NCBI GenBank assembly: GCA_905250075.1
Contig: CAJNOP010000040.1
Coordinates: forward strand, 62,001 to 126,000
Length of the DNA: 64,000 nucleotides
DNA from: Rotaria sp. Silwood1
Taxonomy: Eukaryota > Rotifera > Eurotatoria > Philodinida > Philodinidae
Direction: 5' to 3'
Below, piece by piece: positions 34,257-45,000 of this stretch; the first letter of the stretch is position 1, and every line of letters begins with the position of its first letter. Made by a program: the position numbers and the translations under genes. The notes under the pieces were generated by a model. It saw only the letters and a program-made list of their open reading frames with translations, did no database searches and was not told where the DNA came from.

Positions 34257-36408
34257 TTAAGCATCATCACCTTGTATCGTTTTAAGAAAAGCTGTTTTTC
34301 GTTGTTGTACACGATTCTTGCGTGATGATCTAGCAAGTTTAACTTTATTCCATCTAAAAAAAAACAAAAAAAATCAAGAATTGTACATTGATGCTAATCA
34401 AAATTTCAAGAAAATAATTTACCGTTTTGGTTTAGCTGCACCAGTTTTCTTCTCTTTTTTCGGTGCTGGTGATGGATCAGCACGAATAGCAGCATGTGCA
34501 GCTTTATAGAGTGCTTCAAACTAAACAAACAACATTTTATAAAATTTTCTTTTCTTCTTATTAAAAAAAAAGTAAATTAATTATACCGAGCCTGGCGCAA
34601 TACCAGCTTTAATAAAACGTGAAAATTGTTTGGCATAAAGATCTGGATTTTCTTCATTGAGTGTTGTCATATAATTAGCAACATGTAAACCAAATATATG
34701 TTGACGATGAACATCAGCATCAAATTTTTTTCCTTCTCGACTATAACCTGGAAAACGTCGAGTACTAAAATAGAAGACAATAGTTGTTGGTTTTTTTTTT
34801 TTTTTGATCAGAAAATAAAGTGCATCAGAAATAATTATCGTCAAAATCAAAATCAGAAGAGATGACAGAAAAAGAAATTGAATATTCATCATATGCACGT
34901 AAAATAAATAAAGTGTAAAATCAGCAAGGGGCGAAAAATGTCCATTTTAAGTGGAACTCATCATAACATGATTCCGATGAACTTATATCTCATCAATTTT
35001 TACACTTATTCTTTAAAAAAATAAAAAATAAAAAAGTTATATTTATTCAAGAAGAGCAAAATCAGTAAGGGGCGAAAAATGTCCATTTTAAGTGGAACTC
35101 TTCATAACATCATTCCGATGAACTTATATCTCATCAAATTTTGCATCTTCAATATATAAATTAATATTTTTATAAAATTAATTATATATTTTAATAGCGC
35201 AAAGAATTCTCGTAACAAAATTAAGCATAAAATTTTCTATCATTTAATGACAAATTTTTCGAATATTGTTAAGATACTCACGTATCACATTCTAGATCAT
35301 GTATGGTTGAGAATTCGGATGAAATTTCTATGCACGATGGTTCATCGAAAACAAAAAGCTCTGAATAACATTAAGGTCAGGACTAACAGGTAAATAATTA
35401 TCTATAGACTACTACGTGGAGTAGTCGAAAGTAAGGATACATTAACAATATTCGAAATATTTGTCATCAAATAATTGAAAATTAAGACGATAGGAAATTT
35501 CATACATTTTTAAAATATACATTTCCTTTTGTAACAACATTCATTAATAGCAATGATATATTAAAAATATTAAGTCTAACTTATTATGTTTTTTTACCTA
35601 TGAGGAATATCTAATCCACCATCAACAGCACCTTTTAATGCACCAAAAACTTTAGCACCGGTTGTTGTACGTGCTAGACCAACATCAAGATAACAACGAA
35701 ATGGACGTTTTTCATTTTCGACTGGTTCATTTTCAAATTCACCACCTGTTATATCAGTTGTACCTTTATATATACTATCAAGTTTATGTTTTTGTAATGT
35801 TCGTCGAGCTAAAAGTAAACCAGTACAATAAGCAGCAGCATAATTTGTTAAACCAAGTTTAACACCATAACGTGGTAATTCATGTGCATATGCTGATGAT
35901 ACAATATAGTCGCCTTCAATACGTGCATATGCAATCTAAATAATAACTACATATATATCTATATATATATAAATAGTTTATTTTATGTTTTATGTGCATC
36001 AGAATTTTGCAAGAAAAGTTTTTCGACATTCTTTCATATTCAGAAGAGATGACAGAAATATATTAAAATCATCATATGCACTATGAAATTTTTTTTTTTT
36101 TAAATACTTACTTGACATATAATATCTTTATTTGTTATGCGAACAATAAGACGATATTTGGGTGTATTATATTTATTTTTATCTTGATGAATAAGTGCAT
36201 GACGAGCATAAAAATCAGTTTTACCCTCTGAAAATAAAAAATAGTCAAAAAGAATTTATTGATATTAAAAACTTACGTCGTCGACGCTTTGATTTAACTT
36301 GATATCTTTTAAAATATGCTTTATTTTTAACAACTTTAACAAAAGCCTAAGAAAGAAAAGGAGTATATGTTTAAAAAGAAAAGAAAAAGAGAAAGAAATG
36401 TTCACCAT
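34257..36408 (-). CDS. RPL5: 60S ribosomal protein L5 (uL18), 299 aa, seven exons
   Basis: Exons on the minus strand: 36408-36406, 36346-36277, 36227-36112, 35935-35598, 34764-34587, 34520-34423 and 34353-34257. They total 900 nt in frame, giving 299 residues (human 297). uL18 binds 5S rRNA and is part of the 60S subunit. Motifs in order: [144 protein letters not shown], and a basic C-terminus. The first coding exon contributes only the ATG. Introns 3 and 4 (36111-35936 and 35597-34765) contain four box C/D snoRNA candidates on the same strand. Its start lies 255 bp from the divergent DCTN3 start. Confidence 0.96.
34820..34898 (-). ncRNA. Box C/D snoRNA candidate X2 (RPL5 intron 4)
   Basis: On the minus strand a terminal stem GTGCA/TGCAC brackets box C (TGATGA, 34891-34886) and box D (CTGA, 34828-34825), 79 nt overall. 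An internal CTGA (D') is preceded by the guide-like TTTCTGTCATCTCTT, identical to that of X1 in the neighbouring intron. This can pair with the conserved LSU rRNA stretch AGAGGUGUCAGAAA with one mismatch and one wobble, which would make it like SNORD60/snR48. The target is inferred from memory. Confidence 0.7.
34913..35005 (-). ncRNA. Box C/D snoRNA candidate A1 (RPL5 intron 4), SNORD80-like guide
   Basis: On the minus strand an 8-bp perfect terminal stem (GTGTAAAA/TTTTACAC) encloses box C TGATGA (34995-34990) and box D CTGA (34924-34921). A C'-like ATGATGA lies in the middle. The stretch before box D, TTTTTCGCCCCTTG, can pair with the universally conserved LSU rRNA AGGGGCGAAA. The fifth base before the D box is opposite a G, the arrangement I recall for SNORD80/snR60. 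A close duplicate lies at 35051-35150. Confidence 0.8.
35051..35150 (-). ncRNA. Box C/D snoRNA candidate A2 (RPL5 intron 4), duplicate of A1
   Basis: Terminal stem GAAGATGCAAAA/TTTTGCTCTTC (one bulge), box C TGATGA (35136-35131), and box D CTGA (35065-35062). The guide TTTTTCGCCCCTT is unchanged from A1, while stem bases differ in a way that keeps pairing (GTGTAAAA in A1 versus GCAAAA here). The C'-like box has changed to ATGAAGA. Confidence 0.8.
35994..36081 (-). ncRNA. Box C/D snoRNA candidate X1 (RPL5 intron 3)
   Basis: On the minus strand GTGCA/TGCAC ends enclose box C TGATGA (36074-36069) and box D CTGA (36002-35999). A D' CTGA follows the guide-like TTTCTGTCATCTCTT and is followed by a C'-like ATGAAAG. 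It shares the D' guide, boxes and terminal stem with X2 in the next intron, but the sequence before its D box differs (CTTTTCTTGCAAAATT), so only the D' guide seems conserved. Confidence 0.75.
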
Positions 36409-36663
36409 TGTAAAGATGGATAGGCGGCGATTGCGGGAAAATTTAAAAAGCAAAAGAAACAAAAAACAAAACAATCGATCGATCGAAGACTATCCTCTAG
36501 GTTTAGCGACCTCCACGCAGACGATATCTTCTTAACCAATCAAAATTATTTAAATGATTAATGCATTTCATTAGAAGAAGGTCATCAGATTGTATTCGAT
36601 TGGTTTAAAGAAATCATCTTTTTTTTTTTTATTCGTAATATTTTGAGTTTTTCAATTGCGAAT
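36409..36663. promoter_or_regulatory. Compact divergent promoter, RPL5 (-) / DCTN3 (+)
   Basis: Only 255 bp separate the two ATG codons. Pyrimidine/purine-rich blocks near 36410-36500 on the RPL5 side are in keeping with a ribosomal-protein start region. No TATA box is evident. Confidence 0.45.
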
Positions 36664-38302
36664 ATGTCAACGACAATATCAGGTAGATTAATAAAGAATT
36701 AAATTGAATTTTGATTTTGTTTTTATTTTAAATTTAGATGTCGAACGAATTAATCATTTAGAATGGCGTTTAAAACGTTTAGAAAATTTTATTGGAAAAT
36801 CGGATAAATTAGATAAGACACGAGTATGAAGTTTGTTTCATCGAATTTATGATTAAAGAAAAAAAAGTATTTTAGATCAATGATACCATTAATGATCTTA
36901 ATGAACATATTTATCGACATGCAAGCAATAATAATAATGCTAAAACATTGTTAAATAAAGGTAAAATTTTTGACTATGAATGAAAATTTGGTCTTTCATG
37001 TGAATTCATGATACTCAAATTGTAATTGAGTATTTGAAAGAACATTTCTGATCTTCTATTCTATAATCATTAGAAGAAAAAAAAATACTTCGTTGAGACT
37101 TAAGTTAATCAATATTAGATAATGTCACTGATCAACTTTATAAATTTATGTAGACAAGTTCAAAATATCATTTTCAATATTTTAAAACCCATTGCTCCTA
37201 TGAAGGTTCTCTTGGGTTAATAAACATGAAGATTTCTTCTGCTTGTTCTATATCACTTTTTGACAAAATAAACAAGATTAGTAATGTTTTATCCAGTGAG
37301 TTGGTGGTGTTCCATCAAAATTTTACACTGTCCTTTCCAATGAATATACCTGTGTGATAATAAGAGCATATTTTCTAGTTTCAGTCTGCTTATTATTTCT
37401 TAGTATAAGAATACAATCAAATATTTTTTTTCTATTTTTCTTGAAAGATTTATCACAGTTAATGAGTAATTATGTATATTGAGAAATTAAAAACTTAATT
37501 TAGAATAATACAATTTTTATAGAAATTAAATTTTAAATAATTTTTGTTTATGAAGATTTATGTTTTTGCCAAATATAAAAGCATTTTCTTTCTTATTCAA
37601 TACGAATATAAATCAACAATTCAGAATTTGATATCTTGTATTTATATAATATTAATAGAATTTTCATTTTTATATATAGCTAATGAAATCAATCATTTAA
37701 CAAGTTCAGAATTTCAACGACAGTTACTAACAGATAGAGCAACAAAATTAGAACTAATACTTGCTGGTAAATATTTTTTTTTTTACCAATTTACAAAAAA
37801 AAGAAAATATTCATAAAAATTCTTGTTATTTAGATGAAGAACGTATACGTGAAATAACAAAAGCACTTTCCGAAATTGATACATTAGCACGTGTACTCGA
37901 TGGAGAATATTTTCAAGGTACAGATAGAAAAACGTTTTTTTTTGTTTTTCTTTGATTTATTTATAAACGTATTTTCAACTAAATAGAAATACCAAAATTA
38001 TTTACAACTTTGAATAAATTATTGGTTACTCATAATGATATTAAGGTTTGAAAGATTGATGTATATGTATGTTTTTGATTTAGAATTTATTTATAGAATC
38101 ATCATAGTGAATTTACACAAGAATTAAGTAATTTTTTACAAAATTATGCTGCATTTGTAAGAAAACTGTTTTGATTATTTGTTAGAATTTTTGTTTCTTT
38201 TTCTAGACGTTAATGATGGATGAAAATCTTCAACAATATAAACAAATCTTAATTAAAAATCAGAAAACATTATCAGAAATTCAAGACAATCCAATTGAAT
38301 AG
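36664..38302 (+). CDS. DCTN3: Dynactin subunit 3 (p24), 191 aa, eight exons
   Basis: Exons 36664-36682, 36738-36823, 36876-36960, 37680-37766, 37834-37917, 37987-38045, 38097-38156 and 38207-38302 join in frame (576 nt). The protein is mostly helical and coiled-coil, 191 residues against 186 in human DCTN3. It starts with a p24-like repeat VERINHLEWRLKRLENFI and continues with LTDRATKLELILADEERI, LSEIDTLARVLDGEYFQEI and LFTTLNKLLVTHND. p24 forms the shoulder of dynactin with dynamitin and p150. Identity rests on length, helical pattern and these weakly conserved blocks. The only long intron (36961-37679) holds nothing I could identify. The gene converges on the Mpo1-like gene 110 bp downstream. 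Confidence 0.75.
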
Positions 38303-38412
38303 TTACATAGTTTTTTTTTCTTATTTCAACAATAAAAAACAAAAGGATCATATTGATAATTTGGGTGTATTTGTTCTTTTATGTTTTTCGTTTTCGTTTT
38401 CGTTTTCTTTTT

Positions 38413-38940
38413 TTATTCTTTAAGAATTTGTTTCCATTTATTTGTTTCATTTTTTACATTATTCCAAAATGTTTCATTATGATTGGTAATAAGATACATC
38501 ATTAAAAAGGTTGGCGTTATAAATATTGCTTCAAATAGACGAAATGCCGGAGCAGATTTTTGAAATATATAATGTCCGATACCTTGAATAATAAGAGCAG
38601 TTAAAATTATTAATAAACCATAGAAAATAGTTAATATTCCTTGAGAAGAAAATATTTTAGCTGGACCAAATATCAAAGCAAATAGAATTAAAAATGCTAC
38701 ACCACTTTTAATATCAATAATAAAAATAACTGTACAATAGACTACATAAAATAATAGAGATAGACGATAATCAATCATATATGTTATAGAGAGTAAAGAA
38801 AATATAAGGAAAGGTAATGTAATAATATGTAGTAAACGATTAATTGGATGACAGTGATAGTAATTAACAAATCCAAATTCACTTTCTAATGAATTCCCCT
38901 TAAAAAATGGATAAAGAAGTTGTAAACCTATACGACTCAT
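38413..38940 (-). CDS. Mpo1/DUF962-like membrane protein, 175 aa, single exon
   Basis: An uninterrupted frame from ATG 38940 to TAA. The family signature is clear: an N-terminal YHCHPINRLLHIITLP (conserved histidines of the H-x-HP-x-N-x-x-x-H type) and a C-terminal IQGIGHYIFQKSAPAF. Several hydrophobic segments span about residues 37-70, 75-110 and 110-125. The yeast member Mpo1 is an iron-dependent dioxygenase of 2-hydroxy fatty acids in the ER, used in odd-chain fatty-acid formation from phytosphingosine; a like role is inferred. It is intronless, unlike its neighbours. Its start is 127 bp from the divergent DDHD gene. Confidence 0.85.
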   Translation of the reverse strand: MSRIGLQLLYPFFKGNSLESEFGFVNYYHCHPINRLLHIITLPFLIFSLLSITYMIDYRLSLLFYVVYCTVIFIIDIKSGVAFLILFALIFGPAKIFSSQGILTIFYGLLIILTALIIQGIGHYIFQKSAPAFRLFEAIFITPTFLMMYLITNHNETFWNNVKNETNKWKQILKE

Positions 38941-39067
38941 ATTTAAAGTCGCAAATATTCAAGTGACTGAGCGAAAACAGTAGACAAAACTGACTCGTTT
39001 AACTTTTATCTACCATCGATAAGGTTTCATCAATGAAAATACGTTTTTCAAATATTTGTTTTAGATA
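38941..39067. promoter_or_regulatory. Very short divergent promoter, Mpo1-like (-) / DDHD (+)
   Basis: 127 bp lie between the two start codons, leaving room only for 5'UTRs and a minimal shared promoter. No TATA box was recognised. Confidence 0.4.
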
Positions 39068-42000
39068 ATGAATACTAACGAAACCGATACATCATCGACA
39101 GATGCATCACGTTCTATTTTGAATGCACTTGTAAGTGTTAATCAAAATTAATTAGCCTTTTTCGTTTTTTTTTAAAATTCATATATGTTTAGCATAGTCT
39201 TCCAACTGAAAAATCAGATTTTGGACAATCAAATAATCAAACAACAACTACAGAATCGGTCTCGATGGTAATCATACCCATGGATGATGTTGATGTTACA
39301 AAAACAGTTGTCGATTTTAATATACCGAATACTTCAACAACAGTAAGTTCATAATTATTTAATTATCATTTAATTATATGTATCCACCATAGGTCCCTAT
39401 CAATGTTGAGTCTGAACGGCATGATTATTCACAAATACAACCATATTGGTTTTATTCGAAAAAAAGTCAAGGTCGTGTTACATGGATACCATTTTCATTA
39501 ACTGATGTACGACGACTTGATGAAGCTTATGCTCAGAGTAAGAAAAAAGACAATTATTTTCTTTAATTTGAGTTCTCTATCTACGTAAAGTTTCACATAA
39601 AAACTCAAAAATTCGTTTTTTACGAAAACCCAAAGCCTCGAAAAACAGATATATTAAGGCACCCTCAAAAATGAATCTCAGCCCAGGAACATCCAAATTG
39701 CATGAAACTATCAGAATATGTTGAGGCTGGGAAGCCATGACTACAGTAAAATTTTCAGCCCTCAAAAATAGCTCTATAGTATCTTCAAGTTTTCTCTGTG
39801 AGTTTTCATTCTAGACATTTAATTTTTTTTTTATTTGAAAGAGCATGTCAGAATGCAGCGACTCTCGTGACCCTTTTTTTTTTCTAAAGTCTTACTTTTT
39901 AAGAGAAACAGACAGAGCGAGAGTTCAGTGACTCAAAAAACCTCTCTAAAAATTGTGCTGTTTCTATAGAAGTGTTATCTGTTATGATAGTAAAAGAGCT
40001 TATGTTAAAAAAAAAGGACCATGAGAGTCGCTAGCCCTGAACACAAACTCTCAAACAAAAAAAAATATTTGACTTCATCTCTTACTGTGATAGAGTTATG
40101 CTGGAGATACTTTGTTGAATCCACGTTCTGAGAAAAAACGAAAAATGATTTTCGATTTTTTTGTAAAAACAGCTTGTTTTTCTAATAGCAGGTGGCGAAA
40201 ATCCTCCAAATTCTTTGGAAAAAAAGAGGTGCTATGTAAAAGTTTTTGTCATTTATGAAAGAGCAGACGACAGGCTATTTGCTCATGAATTTATCTCAAT
40301 TTCGATCATTTTGGTGGAAAGTGACTTTTTTTGAAGGGAGTTGCTTAAAAAATTCAATAGCTTATTCAAATTTCAATAGAAAATCAAACCTGTTTTTTTT
40401 TTTATTAGAACACTATATAATATCTAAAGCTCAAAAACCATTGTAGTCGGAAATTATTACGATTTACTAAACGAATTTAATTCGCATGCTCATGAAGAGA
40501 TCACCTCGAGCTATTCAACCATTTATATGACACACATATAAACCGCACGAACTTTATAGGATTTATATGAGAATATGTAAAAGCTAAAATTTGATGACAT
40601 TGATTAAAAACCAATGCTTAATTATATACTAACCTCCTTATAGATCAAGTAACAATTGCTACGAATGGTAATCGTTATGATGTTAATCTTGTTGAACGTA
40701 TTCGTATACCTGTCTATTGGACTGATGAACCGAATGAGATACGCCGTTCAAAATGGTTTTATTTACCTGAACACGAAAGTCGATTTATTCCGTTCGATGA
40801 ACAAATGAATGAAACACTTGAGGTAAAGAAAAACAACATTCATTTATCATGTTTTGTTTTCGAATTCATCAATTTTTTTTTCATTTTGAATAGAATCTCT
40901 ATAAAGAAACATGTTGTAAACAATCTTGGCATACAAAACATGAAATGAATAATGGAAGAGAAATTCTTATTTTTCATAGTCCTGTCTTAATGACAATACA
41001 ATGTGTTGAGGGTGAAATAACACATTGGTCAAATTTTTCTGTATGTATAAAAAGAAAATACAACTAACATGTAAGTCTATATAACTTATTTTAGTATGAA
41101 ACACGAACATTAAAACGTGGTTTACCTGAAATGTTTTTCGATGAAATTCGATTTGGTGATAAAGATCCTGTTCAACATTTATGTTTTGTTGTACATGGTA
41201 TTGGTGAAGCATGTGATACTAAATTTCGATCAATAGTTGAATGTGTCGAAGATTTTCGTGAAACAAGTCGTACAATTTTACAAAGTCATTATAAATCTTA
41301 TGTAGAAAATGGTGATATTCATCGTATAGTACGTATCTATCATCATATTTTAAGATCTAGATAAATTGACAAAGAATAATACGTATATATATATATATAT
41401 CAATGTCTTTATGTTGAAATCAGCTTTTAAATAGAATATTATTGATAGAGACATTTGTATCAAAATATATGTTTCAGAAAATTTTTATTCCTTCGTATTA
41501 ATATCTCTTTTCGTCTTATGAGAAAAATTCACTTTACTACAAGCTTCGAAATAGTTCTAATTTCCTGATTTTCTCGTCATATTTCGCAGCATAGAGCTAT
41601 ATTTACATAAACTACTTATGTTTTTGAACACCTCTCCTTATGACTAGTCAGGCATCCGAAGTAACAGTGAAATATCATACTAATAATTCACTTGTATTTC
41701 GAAGCACTCAATAATTCGCTAAAATTATTGTTAATTTTTAGAAATAAAAAAAAAACAACAAAATAGATCAGTTTTAACAGAATATCATGATAATTTTAAA
41801 AAATTGATTCAAAGTGATGCAAATGTTGGAAGATATAGACGAGAAGACTATGGATGATGATAATATCTATTTAATATATCCTATATTATTTTTGTCGTTA
41901 ATACATTGTCTAAGAATTGGCATTGGAGAATAAACCATTAACTGTTAGGAGAGTAAGTGTCACGAATTTATTGTCACTGTTCTATCCTCTTATATGCAGA

Positions 42001-45000
42001 GTTTGTCTTGTACAGAAATTAGGTGTCATGGTAAATTCCTGCGTCTCATGATTTAATGAATGATAGAAGCTAAAGAATAATGTTACAACGGCACAGATTA
42101 AGGTTCGATGTTGTACAACTAAAATTCATTTTTACACACTCATATGAAGAGGTACAACTCCTTGTTTCCTGCTGGGAAATTCATTTTATTATGAAAAGTA
42201 TGGGGAAATGAAGACTATATATGTATTTGCGCTTAGGTTGGATTGAGTCACGTCATTCATCTTATTACTGGTAACTATTCGTATATGCTTCATTGCTTTA
42301 CTTGAATATTAGTATTAATCACTAGCTTTATAAGGTATTTGTTTTCACTTCTAAAAAATATTGAAAACAAAATGTCAGCTGGTTCACAATTATGCAAATG
42401 AGAAAAAAAATAATAAAATTGATATAAGGGTGTTGATGTGGCTCTTTTCTATATTTATTTGATATTATAAACAATATGCTACGCATATGTTTTCAAACCA
42501 TTGAATTAGATTTCCGGGAAATTTTTGTCATAGTTATTTCAGTTGAATTTCTTGAAAATAGGAACTTATCATCTCATGAGAAATCATTTAACACGTTTTA
42601 CAATATTCTCAACACAAAGGACATCATAATCCCTTTTACTAGTTTTATACATAATTGTATGACTACATTTATTTGTATACAAAAAAAAATTAACATAAAA
42701 CTTTTAATTCATCCTTTAGCAATCATGGTGAAATACAACAAAGAATCTATCTGTATTATTGAGATAATATGAAAATATGTCTTATCATTGATACTAATTT
42801 GTTTCATTAAGTACTTCTAAAATCAGCAAAAAGTATCATGATGTTGGCTTCCAATATAATTAAAGTTTAATAATAAATACAACTAATAACTGATTAGATT
42901 GAATGATTATATAGCATACATGTAATAACCAATATAAAGACATACCTTCTTTTTTTTGATTAATAGGAATTTTTACCAGTCTATTGGCATGGTGATCTTC
43001 ACATGGATGTATGTTTTGAAAATAGTTTTCTAAAAGAACAATAATGAGTTCTTATTTTTCTAGGCTTCTGGTATTGACAATCATTTATTATCATTAACAT
43101 TACCAAGTGTAGTAAAACTTCGAACATTTATTAATACAACGTTGTCAGATATATTATTTTATACAAGTCCTGTTTATTGTCAAGTATGATAATAAGCTAT
43201 TTTTATACGAAAAAAAAAACAATGAATTGTTTTATAGAAAATAATCTCACGATGTATAAATGAAATGAATCGTTTGTATAATATATTTTTACAACGTAAT
43301 CCATCATTCAAGGGACAAGTATCTGTAGTTGGACATAGTCTTGGTAAAATAGAAAAAACAAAATACAATTTCAATTTTTTTAAATATTTTTTACTAAAAT
43401 TTTAGGGTCAGTTATACTTTATGATATTTTAGCTAATCAAACGTCTGTAAAAGATGAAGAGGTTATCAAGAATAATCAAACAGGTAGATTCAATCATATC
43501 GAAATAAAGAATAATTTTAATTCTTTTCTTTTGTTTTTTTTTATCAAATAAAAATTTAATAGAAAATAGGTAAATAAAATAAAAAATTCTTATTTTTCAA
43601 AAATAATATCATGAGTTCTTTTGAATGAATAATATTAGAACAAATTTATGTGTATCGGGTACTGGTCAAGTATCGATTCAATATGAAAAACTTGAATTTC
43701 CAGTTGCGTATTTCTTTGCATTAGGTAAATTTTCTTTTCGAAAAATATTGTTTTTTTTTTCTTATAATTTTTTTTTTTATAAGGTTCGCCTATTGCAATG
43801 TTTTTAACTGTACGAGGTATAACATCATTAGCATCTGATTATACATTTCCAACATGTAAAGGTTTATTAAACATATTTCATCCTGTATGTATTTATAATA
43901 AATAAAATTTTCATTTATAATAATCAATTCCATTGAATAGTATGATCCAGTAGCATATAGACTTGAACCATTAATTGATCCTAAATGGACTGCCTCACCA
44001 GTATTATTACCACATCATAAAGGAAGAAAAAGACTTCATCTTGAATTAATTGATGGACTTTCAAGAGCAACAGATTTAAAACAAAAAATGCTTGGTTCAT
44101 TTAAAAATACAATGATATCAATTACTGATTTTGTCACATCTTATACGTGAATATTTAAAACAAAAAAAAAAAACTAATGACTTTTAGTTTTTATATGAAC
44201 CATTGCATTTATAGAGGTCCAATGCAAGCAACTGCAACTGCAACAACAACACCACCATCGATAGACACACAAGGAACAACCGAAAGTACAGTTCCGGAAA
44301 CGGAACTCGAACTTAAACATGCTGATGATGATGAAGGTAAATAATCAATATTCACATGTTGAGATTCAAGAAAAACAACCAAACAGGATATTAGAAGATG
44401 TATGAGTCAAACAATTCTTTATCCAGCGTTCGAGTGGTTCTTCTCTGTAGATCTGCTTCTAAGGGAACTTCTTCATCTGTTCCCTTCTTATTTCAATGAT
44501 ATATTTTTTCCTATAGATAATAGAAACTTCAAAAGAATTTTTATTTCTATTGATATATTTGACTAAGCGTGCGAATTTTCAATATATCTACTTTCTGTAG
44601 GTCTCAATTTTCTGAAAAATTCGTATTCTTTTAATTGTGATCTAAAACCTTGTGCCTATAGAGAATTGAACTAGACTAGTTTTCATAAAAAATTCAAAAG
44701 TTTCGAACAATGTCTCTTCAAGACATGAGACTGTCAAGATGCACACTCTTTTCTACGGATGATAGAGTATACAACATACATTCTTGAAAAGACCTTGTTC
44801 AAAATTTTTAAATTGTTTCATCGAATTTAGCCTAGTTGTGTTCTCTATATGCATAAAGTATCATATCAAATTTCGAAAATATAAGTTTTCTGAAAACTTA
44901 GGATCTCTCGAAAGTAGATGTAATAAAAATTCGATAGCTTAATCAAATATTAATAGAAGCCTAAATTTTGTTTTTTTAGTGTTTTTTTTTATTAGAACAC

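Noticed and set aside
39577..40446. Open frames inside DDHD intron 3
   Set aside because: They fall in family A and B repeats, and neither copy preserves a common reading frame.
42476..42772. 98-codon open frame in DDHD intron 6
   Set aside because: It has no similarity to known domains, and flanking exons join in frame without it.
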